This document shows positions 23,501 through 35,500 of a DNA stretch of 64,000 nt, one piece after another. Below the pieces are notes generated by a model that saw only the letters and a program-made list of their open reading frames with translations, ran no database searches and was not told the origin of the DNA. Positions within the stretch are counted from its first letter, which is position 1; every line of letters starts with the position of its first letter. A program made the position numbers and the translations under genes. This DNA comes from Hippopus hippopus. Taxonomy: Eukaryota; Mollusca; Bivalvia; Cardiida; Cardiidae. The stretch is from NCBI GenBank assembly GCA_946811185.2, contig OX328108.1, positions 4,549,501-4,613,500 of the forward strand. Direction: 5' to 3'.

Positions 23501-26500
23501 AAAAGGAGAAAATGCTGATAACCAGCATTTTCTCCTTTTTCCACAATGTTTTTTGCCCTATAAAAGACACATTTTATGTTTTGAGTAACATTTATTTTGT
23601 CGTCTGCAAATGCTTTCAATTTGGACAAGGCTAAAATTTTGTCGTATGGTAAAGGGTTAAGTCTGTTGCTGCCAGATGAATATATAGTAGTCTTTTTATG
23701 AGGTTTTAAAGTACCATTTTCAAATAAGGGGGTTTTATGGTAATTATTCAGAACAATGCAGTGCACAAGGTAGGCCCAAGATCAGACTGCTGTTATGTGC
23801 AGTTTGATCATGATCTACACCATGTTCAAAAGCATCTTTGTTTGTCCAAGCCAACAAAAGAGTTAACACTTTACAACACAATCCTTAGTTTTAACGACCC
23901 AGAGAAAGAGGCCTTTTTAAAACAGTGGGGGAAAAGGAGAAAATGGTGGTTGCCAGCATTTCCTCCTTTTCCCACAATGTTTTCTACCCTATGAAAGACA
24001 AATTCCATCATTTGAGCCACATTTAAATGCAGATACTTTCAATTTGGAAAAGTCTAAATTTTTGTCAAGTGGTAAAAAGTTAAATCTTTACTAGACAACA
24101 ATATTTTAGGTTTGTCCAAAAAGCTTTTGCTGTCAACAAATTAATATGGTTCAAATGACAGAATTTTGTCTTAAAAGAGTTAAAAACATGATGGGAAAAG
24201 GAGAAAATGCTGGTTACCAGCATTTTCTCCTTTTCCCTTCATGTTTTCAAAAGCCCTTTTTGCTTGGGGTCATTAAAACACATGATTGTTCCATACAGGG
24301 TTAAATAAGAAGGATATTTTTCATTATTATGCACACCACGAAATGTGATAAGAATATGCATAGAGGCATGGACAACAGTGGTATTATCGTGGGAATAAGA
24401 TTCGGTTGCGGAGATTAGACTGGTTTGCTTTGGTCAGAGAAATTCGTTGACAAAATAATTGCAGCTCTTCAGTATGCCAAATCCTTCGTAGCTCATTTTG
24501 TTAGTGTATTAGGGTTGTAGTAAATGCCCAGGTCCTACATTTTGACTGAAATCTGTTTTATTATACCCCCAACTGACGAAGTAGAGAGGGACTATACTGG
24601 TTTTACTGTGTCTGTCTGTCCATCCATCTGTCCAACAATCAATCAGCAGGGTCTGCTCTGGCTTACTCTTTTCTTTCGCCACTATTTTCGCCAATTTAAA
24701 AAAACATTCGCCACTTTCTTTATTCATGAGCCATTTTTTTCACCACTTTTCGTAATTTATTAGCCATTTCTTTTGCCACTTTTCATAATTTATGAGGTTT
24801 TTTTTTTTATACATTTTCGCTACTTTCCTTTTTACCACCATTTATCCCCCGTTATTCCGTTCAGGTATCAGACACAGAGAACAAGGTGTTTATGTTTCTT
24901 TCAATTTTGATTCATTTGTACATACATGAAAACATGAATGATGAAAATTACATAATGTCTTTTATCATGATGGGGATTAAATCTTTTACTGCATGACACA
25001 ATTTTAGACACATCCAAATCCAAAGCATAATTATACAGACATCAATTCAGATGTTGACAAAATAGTGGAAGTTGTCTGTGATAGAGTAGAAAACATTGTT
25101 TGAAAGGGAGAAAATGCTGGTTACCAGTATTTTCTTTTCTCACAATGTTTTCATAAGTCTCCTTTATTGAGGTCATTAAAAAGTTGGGATTGTGTGGGTT
25201 CCTAAAACAAAAAAAAAAACATGGTAAAAACACACAACGTAGTTAAATTCTGTTTGAATCTAGAAGCAGACTTGTGCTGCTAGTAGAAAGTATTTCTTCC
25301 ATGAACTTTACAGGGGAAATTATAGTATGTGATGAAAGAATTTCTGTATGCCTACCATGAGTGAAAAACAGTTGAAGTTAACTATCACTTTTGGATATGA
25401 TTTGCTTATCAAAGAAAAAATTAGAAAGGATTTTTATCTACTTGTTGACTCAAAAGAACATTATCTGACCATTGGGTTTTGATTGCCTTGTAATTTATGA
25501 CCCCACTGATGCAGAGTCACACATTACTTCAAACCCTGACATTTCTCATCAGATTACAAATAATGTCCAGACTGATGAGAAAAGAAAAAAAAACAACTTC
25601 TTCATGGCTGTAATGAGGACCAACCACAATCTTCATTCAAAAACATGACTAGAACTTGGTAAAATTTAAAAGAATTAAACTTAACCAGGTTTACAGAGAC
25701 GTAATCTGTATAGTCAATAAACTAGCTGATAGGAAGGAAAAGGTGCAGAGTATTCTAAAAATAGAATGCTGAAAATAGAACACTGCACTGTAGAGTTGCC
25801 AATGTGAGGAAGAGAAATGATTGTTTTCAAGACATTTTAATCCTTTGGTTTACCATCCATCATTGTAATTTATTAAAAAATATTTGTAAAGAATATCTCC
25901 AGCAGTAAGAAGAGGTAATTCTGCTTTTTTGTACGACTATTCATGTATTGAGAATCAGTACTGATCGTCTGACGTCATTTAAACAAATAAGCAGACGCTT
26001 TACCTGTGGAAAGAAAGACAGGTTTTCATGGGATAAAGGAGTGGATTTAGCAAGTTAGTAACAGATAAGGATCATAACACTCTGCTGTCTTGTCTAAATT
26101 GACAAAGTTGATAAAGGATAACTGGTGTCACCTTTGTGTTCGATTGCCAATATTTCATGAATATAAGCCAGGTCGGGAATTTTTTAAGGCGAGGATTTTC
26201 GCCGTGCAAGCTTGACGAAGGGAAGTTGAGCCATTGAAGGCGACTTCTTTGCCCACGTCGCCCAGTAGCTTGTTCCCTGCTTCACCCTTTCTTTCTCCAC
26301 TTATCTCGTGAGTTGAGACAAAAACTGAAGAAATTGCCGCTGAAAAAAACTTTCGCCACTAATTTTCGCCAGTTAAAGAAAAAATTCGCCACTTGTTCAG
26401 AATTTTCGCATTTGGCGAAAATGGCGATCGGCAGCGCGGGCCCTGAATCAGTCTGTAGACTTTTTCGTTCCGTGCTGTAGTTCAAAAACTGTTTGACCTA

Positions 26501-29500
26501 GGACCCTGAAACTTTATACAAGTGTTGCTCACAACCCAAGGAGGTGCCCTCTTAATTTTGGGTCACATGGGTCAAAGGTCAAGGTCACAGGTGAACTTTG
26601 AAAATTGTTTCCATGCTCTAACTCAATGGCTGTTTGATCTAGGATCATGAAACTTATAGTAATGTTGCCCATGATCCAAGGAGGTGTCCTATTGTTTTTG
26701 TGTCACATGGGTCAAAGGTCAAGGTCACAGGTGATCTTTGTTTTGAAAATGATTTCTTTACTGTGATTGTGCTGCTTCAGTGACAAGGTGCTGGTTGGGG
26801 GATATTTGCAACAGTTCTAGTTTAGTTTTGGTAAAGTTTGATGAAATGCTGAACATTGTTTAGTTGTGTTCAGGAAGTAATGGTTGAGACTTTCACCAAA
26901 TAATCCCATGGTCTGAAGGACATTGTTGGAAAGGAAGAAAATGCTGGTAACTACACAATGTTTTCTGCCTGTTCACAGACAAATTTTGTTATTTTAGTCA
27001 CATTTAATTTGCCGCTTGCAAAATGCTTTTAATATGGATAAGTCGTAGATGTTGTTGTTCAGTAAAGAGTTAATCCTTTACCAAACTTTCCAAATTGACA
27101 CCATTTTCATTATTGAAACAATGGGATTGCTTGGTAAGGGATTAAAACAAGATGACAAATAGAGAGAAATTGTATATCAGAAGCCTTTTCTGTATTCTCA
27201 TTTGAAACCTTTATCAAACAAAGCTGTGTTTTAACAACTCAGAAAATATTTAGGGAAAAGGAGAAAATGCTTCTTATCAGCATTTTCTCCTTTTCTCCTT
27301 TTCCCACAACATTTTTGTATCATTTCGAAGGAAAACTCATGATTTTGGCAAAATCTAATTCGTCGTCTGCAAACATTGCCAATATGGATGAGACCATAAT
27401 TTTACCATCTGTTAACTCTTTACCACTTAATCCCAACTTTTAAAGATGCTAAGGAAGAAGGCTTTTGAAGACATCATGGGAAAAGAAAAAACTGCTGGTA
27501 ACCAGCATTTTTCTCCTTTTCCCACAGTTTTCTACCCTTTCAAAGACGAATTTGAATTTTTGAATAACATTTTTTGTCGCTTGCAAATGCTTTCAATTTC
27601 GACATGTCTAAAGTTTTGTTGTTCCTTCGCGAGTTAATCCTTTACCACACAATGACGCCTTTTAACACCCCTGAAGAAGAGGCCTTTTGAAAACATTGTG
27701 GGAAAAGGAGAAAATGCTGGTAACTAGCATTTTCTCCTTTTCCCACAAAGTTTTCTACCCTATCAAAGAAAAGTTGCGTCATTTGAGCCACTATGAAATT
27801 GTCGTCTAAAATTTTGCCGTGTGGTAAAGGGTTAAGGGTTTAAATCTTTACTGAAGAACGAAATTTTAGTCCAAATTCAAAGCATATTCAGACGACAAAT
27901 CCAATGGTACTAAATTCATGGGATTTATATCGGAAAGGGTAGAAAACAGTATGGGAACAGGAGAAAATGCTGCTTTCAAGCATTTTTTTCTTTTCCTGCA
28001 ATGTTTTCAAATGCCTTTTACCTCATTGCCATTTAAACTTTGGTTTGTGGTGGTATAGGGTTAAAAGACTGACCAATATTTTTGGAGTGCTCTATTGTTA
28101 CAATCAGTTTGTTAACGCTACCAAACAAAAAAAACTTTGGACCTAGCTGTCCATAATGAAAGCACTTGCAGACAACAAATTAAATGTGGTCTCATTGGTG
28201 GGATTTATGTTTGATAGAGAGGAAAACATTTTGGGAAAAGGAGAAAATGCTGGTTACCAGCATTTTCTCCTTTCCCCACAATGTTTTCAAAGGCCTTCTT
28301 CACCAGGGTCATCAAAACTCAGAGTGTTTGGTTATGTGTTAAAAGAGTACTTTTGACTTGCATGTCTGAAAAGATCCATTACATGGAAATAATTGTATGC
28401 GTTCTTGAATTTCTTTAATTTTTCCTTAAGGAAGGAAAAAGATTTTAGAGAACAGATTTTTTTAATGTATCTACATAGATTTAAGTCCCCAAGTTCTGCA
28501 GTTCCTTGGATAGATGCACAACCTGGGACCCTTGTACCAGATAAAAATGTTTAACCTTTTACCACACAATCCCAACTTTTAACGACCCTGAGAAAGAAAG
28601 CTTTAGAAAACATTGTTGGAAAAGGAGAAAATGCAGGTAACCAGAATGGTAACTACAATGTTTCCTTTCCTTCCCAAAACGAACTTCAATCCTTGAGACA
28701 CATTTATGTGTCATTATTTTGTCGTCTGCAAATGCTTTCCATTTGGACATGTCTTAAATTTTGTGGTTTGGTAAGAAGTTAATCTTTACCAAATAATCAC
28801 ATTTCAATGATCCTTAGGAAGAGGGCTTTTGAAAATGTTAGAAGAAAATGCCGGTAATTAGGATTTTCTCCTTTTCCCACAATGTTTTCATCACTTTGGG
28901 TTACCAGCATTTTCTCCTGTTTGCACAATGATTTCAATCCTTTCATAGACTAAATTCATCATTCGAGCCACATCTAATTTGTCTTCTACAAATGCTTTGA
29001 ATTTGAAGTAGTCAAAAAATTTGTCGTGTGGTAAAGACTTAAGCCTTTACCAAACAATCCCTGGTTTTAACGACTCTGAGGAAGAAGCCTTCTGAAAATA
29101 GTGTGGGAAAAGGAGAAAATGCTGGTAACCAGCATTTTCTCCTTTTCCCACAATGTTTTCTACACTTCCAAAGTCAAGTTTCAATTTTTGAGTCACATTT
29201 TTTTTGTCGTCTGCAAAAGCTTTCAATTTGGACAAGTCTAAGATTTTGTCGTTTGGTAAAGAGTTAATACATGTATGACTGGATTGATGAAAAAGTATCT
29301 CTACCTCAAAGGAAAACTTATACTTGTCCAGATTGAAAGTATTTGCAGATGACAGTTGAAATTTGGCTCAAATGATGGAATTTGTCTTTGATAGGGTAGA
29401 AAAAAATTGTTGGAAAATGAGAAAATGCTGGTAACCAGCATTTTCTCCTTTTCCCACAATGTTTTCAAAAGGCTTCTTCCTCAGGTTCGTTAAAACTCAA

Positions 29501-32500
29501 GATTGTGTGGTGAAGGGTAATCACTTTTCAAATAACCTTAAAACTGTATTGACTTAAGCTACTTGGCAAGGTAATCTTTTTTTTGCTCAATAGAAAGTTG
29601 ATGCCTACAAGTAAAATGGCACAGTATACTAGTATTACAGAGTGTTCGGAAAGTAAGGTAACACTTTCGTGCATTTATAATATGGCTTTAAATTTCAGAT
29701 GAAGCGATAAAAATACATGTACGTGTATATAAAATATGTAAGTTTTTTGTGTGATAATTCCATTCAGTTTTCATTACATTACTAACTTTTACATAGATTT
29801 CAAATCAAAAGTACATTTTTATCATTGGCGTCATTTTAGTAGTAAATGACGTTCTCTCACTTCCTGTTGTCTGTTTGGTGTTTGTAAACATGATCTGTGG
29901 TTTTAGGAAAATTGATAACCACACTGTTATACAGAGAGACCACTGCGCAGTGAAAAACAAACTGTATGGTGTGCAATATCATGTCACGGTGTTATTGGCC
30001 TATATGTCTTTAACGACACGATTAATTCCAAGCGCTACCTATCGCTTTTGAAAAACAAATTTGTTTCCACGCTTGAAAATGATTCCTCTACATTGCAAGA
30101 CATATGGTTTATGCAGGATGGTGCTATGGCAGACACATCCCATGCTGTGATAGACTTTTTATATAATACGGTCGGCGATAGGGTAATATCAAGACGATAT
30201 CCGGAGGTAAAAATATTTCAGCATATCTTGGCCTGCACACAGTCCTGACCTCAACCTGTGCGACTTCTTTCTTTGGGGCAAGTTGAAGGTCCACAGTCAG
30301 TCCATGCCAGACAGCTGACACATGTTGCTAAAGAACATTAAATGTGAAATCAAGAAGATTAATATTGCAATGTGTGCTCGAGTGATTGACAATTTCATCG
30401 TGTGTGTTCGGCATGTAAACAGCACATTGTCACAATGAAAACGTCATTTTTTACCTAAATGACGCCAATGACAAAAAAGTACTCCTGATTTAAAATTTGT
30501 GTAAAAGTGCGTAATGTAATGAGAATTACATGAAATTATTACACAAAAAAACTTACACATTTTATATGCATGTATACAGATTTTTATATCTTTATCCGAA
30601 ATTAAAAGCCAAATTATAAATATACAAAAGTGTTACCTTACTTTCCGGACACCCTGTATTACCCTAATATGAAACAATATGTAATTATGTCTTTTTTTTC
30701 TGTACTTTTTCAGGATCAAGATTTGTAGTTGAATGGAGGGATGTCCACTTACAAGATCAAAACAGTAAGTGTAACGTTAATCTAATATTGTACAGGTTTT
30801 TAGCTGCTTCATTGGCCAAAGGCCAGTGAGCTAATGTCATGGCCCTGTGTCAGTCGTACATGCGTCCATTCGTTAACTTTATTTTCAAACATCTTCTCTG
30901 ACTAAACTTCACAGAAATGATCGTGCCATGGTCCTCATCGCTTTTCTAAAATTTTGTGGTTTGGTAAAAAGTTAAGGTAACTTGTCTTTTTTCCATTACC
31001 CATGACGTTATGCTACCCTTTCTGAGGCAAAAATCCTATTATTTGACTCTTTACCAGACAACAAAATTTTAGAATTGTCCCGATTGAATACATTTGCAGA
31101 CAACAAATGAAATGTGTGTACACTGATTAGGTTTATCGTGAAAAGGATGGAAAACATTTTTTGAAAAAAGAGGAAATTGCGGATAACCAGCATTTTCTCT
31201 TTTTCTCACACTGCTTTCCAAAGGTATCCTTCCCAGGGTCCTTTAACCTTTTACTACATAATCCCGATTTTTAACAACCATGAGAAAGAAGCCTTTTAAA
31301 AACATTGTGGGGAAAGAAGAAAATGCTGGTCACAATGTTTTCTGCCCTATCAAAGAAAAATTTCATCATTTGAGTCATATTTAAATTGTTGTCAGCAAAT
31401 GCTTTCAAATGAGTTAAACTTTGGATCATGCAGTGAAGGTTTAAGCTATTCATTATATTGTCTGCAAACGCTTTCTTTTTAACACTTTCCCACACGGCAA
31501 AATTTTAGACTGGTCCAATTTGAAGGTGTTCGCAGATGACAAATTGAATGTGGCTCAAGTAATAAAATTCTTTTTAAGCATTGTAGAAAACTTTGTGGGA
31601 AAAGGAGAAAATGCTGGTTACCAGCATTTTCTCCTTTTCCCACAATGTTTTCAAAAGCCTTCTTTGTCGGGGTCGTTAAAAATCGGGATTTGTGGTAAAG
31701 AGTTAAACAAGTTTACCCTTTTATTGTTAACAGTTAAAAGAAAAAAAACCTGTGACTTGAAAGAGGTCGCATGCAAATGTAGATCTTATTGAATAAAACA
31801 TAAATTTTCATTTCAAGGCTCAGCGATGCAGTGTGTCAAAGCAATATTGATTTAGTCACTCTGACTTTCCGATGTTTCTCTGTTGCTGGGCTTTTTTTTC
31901 GAAGACAAATGCGGTCTTAGCCCTATACCACACAATCATGAGTTTTAATAACCTTGAGAAAGAAGGCTTTTGAAAACTTTGGGGGAAAAAGAGAAAATTA
32001 TTGTAACCAGCATTTTCTCCTTTTCCCACCATGTTTTCTACCCTTCCAAAGACAAATTCCATCATTTTAGCTACATTAAATTGTCGTCTGCAAATGCTTT
32101 GAATTTGAACAAGTCGAAAAATTTGTTGTTTGGTGTAGTGTTCCTATTGAATCCATTAGTGCAGAAATACAATGTTTTTATTTCTGTCCCAGTGAATAGC
32201 TTTTTCAGAACATTGTTGGAAAAGGCCAAATTGCTTGTCAAAACCAATTTCTGTATTTCCCAGACTGTTTTCAAAAGCTTTTTTATTAGAAAAGCCTTAA
32301 GATTGTTAGACATGTCAACTCTTTACCAAATAACCCGGGTTTTCACGACTCTTGAGAAAGGAGCCTTCTGAAAACATTGTTGGAAAAGGAGAAAATGCTG
32401 GTAACCGGTATTTTCTCCTTTTCCCACAATGTTTTCTACCCTCTTATAACAAGTTTCAATTTTTGAGTCGCGTTAATTTTGTCGTCTGCAAATGCTTTCA

Positions 32501-35500
32501 ATTTGGACCAGTCTAGAATTTTGTCGTTTGGTAAAGAGTTAAGGTCTTTGCCAGACAGCCAAATTTTAGACTTGTCCAAGTTGAAAGCATTTACAGATGA
32601 TAAACTTAATGTTGTCTTTGAAAGGGTAGAAATCATTTTTGGAACAGGAGAAAATGTTGGTCTTTTGAGAGGGTACAAAACATGGTTGGAAAAGGTTACC
32701 AGGATTGCGTATTTTCCCCACAATGTTTTCAAAAGCTCTATTCTTAAAGCTTGTTACAAAAGGGAATTATTTGGTACAGGGTTTTTTGCATTTAACCTTA
32801 TACCATAAAATCTCGACTTTTGGTGACCTGAGAAAGAAACCTTTTGAAAACATTGTGGAACAAGGAGAAAATGCTGCTCACCAGCATTTTCTCCTTTTCC
32901 AACAATGTTTTCTATCTTATCAAAGACAAATCTCACCATTTGAGCAATATTCTATTTGTCATCTGCAAATGTTTTCAAATTGGACCAGTCTAGAATTTTG
33001 CCATTTGTTAAAAGCCTTAACACTTATCCTGCTACATAAGTGAAATGAAACTTTTAAACCAATTGTAAAAAAAACTGGAATTTTGTTATTTCAAAGGTAT
33101 TTTTTGGAAAAACATCTCTTTATTGGACAGTGTAGATCCAAGATCAGACTGCACGTTCTGTGCAGTCTGATATTGATCTAGACTGTCTGCAAAAAGTCCT
33201 TGAGTCACGCCTTTTCTTTTTGTATAGAGATATTGTAACACAGTAGTAACTTATTTTTTTTTTTCATTTCATTTGTTTGTTGATGTAATTCTTTATCAGA
33301 TAACCCAATATTTCATTGACTTTTGGGAAGAAGGCTTTTGAAAACATTGTGGGAAAAAGAAAAATGCTGGTAACCAGCATTTTCTCCTTTTCCCACAATG
33401 TTTTCTTCCCTCTCAAAGACAAATTGTGTCATTTCAGCCAGGTTCAGTTAGTAAACAGTGTGTTGTTGTTTGGTAAAGAGTTTAGCATTAATGAATAAAA
33501 TGCTGCATACAGCTTTGTCAAATATAAATGATGCTGATAATGTCATTAATTTAACCCTTCGCTTTTTTACCCAGACAACAAAATTTCAGACTTTTCGAAA
33601 TTGGAAGCATCTGCAGACAACAAATTGAATGGTGCTTAATTGATTATACGAGGGCTGTTCGACATGTAATGTGTATTGTATGACAGCGCGATAACGCTTT
33701 CAACGATTTCGTGGATGATGATACGCTTGAATAGCTCTATTCAATACCTTTCCAACGGTATAATCACAAGCCTTCAGCTCCACATAGTTTTAAACATACA
33801 GTCATTTCATTAGAGCTAGTCGTTGACCACTTGTAAAAATGGTTGGGAAACTGATTAAGAATATTGAAGAAATTTGAGCTTATATCAAAGTTCGCATAAA
33901 ACTCGGTCATTCGTTAATGCAGATTTTTACTGAATTGGGGGAAGTTTATGGGTCTGATAAGGTAGCTTATGAGACAGTTCGTAGGTGGAGAAAGAAATTT
34001 CTGACTGGCACAGAGTCCGTCAAAGATGCAGCAAAATCTGGCCGACCTGTGACTGTAACATGCAAGGCAAATGTCTCAAAAGTCAGGGAAATAATTGAAA
34101 GTGATGGCAGATACACAATTCGTGATATTGCCAACGCTGTTGGCATATCGCTATTGCGGGTGCATTTCATTTTGAAGCGTATTTTGAAAGTACGAAAGAT
34201 TTCTGCCAGATGGATACCGCATATATTGACAGATGACCAAAAACGGGTACGAGTACAAACCGCTAAGCAATTGCTCAAAATGTTTCCCAAATTCAATCAA
34301 AGACAATTTGCAAACATTGTTACTGGTGACGAAACATGGGTTCACTATTTCGAACCAGTAAGAAAAATTGGAAACAAAATATGGCTAAATAAACAGGGTA
34401 GAAGGCCTGTATTTGCCAAAAGAAGCATAAACACAAAGAAGGTTCTTTATTGCATATTCTTCTCATGTGATGATATAGCCATACAAATTCCGGTGCCAAA
34501 GGGCAAAATTGTTACAGGTCGGTATTACCGAGATGTTATACTAAAAAAGCTCAAGAAATATTATCTTAAACGACGCCCTGTGTCAGGATTTAGGCATGTT
34601 CGTCTACTTCATGATAATGCTCCATCACATACATCTGAGCTTGTGAAGCAATTTTTTTAAGTCGGAGAAGGTTACTGTCTTGCCACACCCACCATACTCT
34701 CCAGATCTAGCCCCATGCGACTTTTTCCTTTTTCCAAAACTTAAAAAGTTCTTATCTGGTCGTCGTTACAAGTCCCGACAAGCCCTTGGCTCAGCCATCA
34801 GTCAGTGCCTCAGAGGTCTACCTAAATCAGCGTACCATGACGCATTTCAGAAATGGATTCAGAGATTGAAATTATGTATTTCAAACCACGGAGAATATTT
34901 TGAAGGGATGTAATGTTCATTTCACTATTTGAGTTGAATACTTTTGAGATATCGTACAATACACATTACATATCGAACAACCCTCGTATTTTTCTTTTAA
35001 AGAGTAGAAATCATTGTTTTTCTCTTTCCTCACAATGTTTTCAAAAGCCTTCTGATGAGTCATTAAAACATAGAGTTGTGTATTAATAGTTAACCCTTTA
35101 CCACACAATCCTGAGTTTTAACGACCCAGAGGAAGAAACCTCTTGAAAACATTGTGGGAATACGAGAAAATGCTGGTAACTAGCATTTCCTTCTTTTCCC
35201 ACAATGTTTTGTACCCTAATCAAGACAAATTCCATTATTTGAGTTACATTTTGTCTGCAAATGCTTTAAATTTGGAAATGCCTTAAATTCTGTAAAGAGT
35301 TAAAGGGTTTTCACAACTTAAGTTGCCTTTTGGGCAAGTGTATATCAAGATCAGAGTGCAAATTACACTTATTTGGGTCTTATTTCTTGACTGAAAGTAT
35401 CTGTTGAATTAATTTGGGGCTCTAACTAAAACTTTCAGAAAGTCAAGTAACTAGCTGGTGCAGTTTTATGGCTGTTTTTTACCAGGCCATCTCCAGTAGT

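Larger units (their letters stand above)
24647..26445. mobile_element. Nonautonomous hAT-like element (~1.8 kb)
   Basis: The ends are CAGGGTCTGC and GCGGGCCCTG, inverted over their first bases. Subterminal TTCGCCACT/AGTGGCGAA motifs are repeated in mirror orientation at both ends. A 6-bp direct repeat AATCAG flanks it (24641-24646 and 26446-26451), and the flanking repeat reads through when the element is removed. No transposase frame was found. A TTAA foldback MITE (24977-25200, -) lies inside. Confidence 0.65.
33551..35093 (-). repeat. TTAA foldback MITE split by mariner
   Basis: The left part runs from TTAACCCTTCG and GACAACAAAATTTCAGAC to 33648. The right part resumes at 34987 (TTTTAAAGAGTAGAAATCAT) and ends GTTGTGTATTAATAGTTAA. 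The mariner at 33649-34986 separates them at a TA. Confidence 0.75.

Noticed and set aside
33967..34345. Minus-strand open frames across the mariner
   Set aside because: Antisense shadows of the transposase frame.
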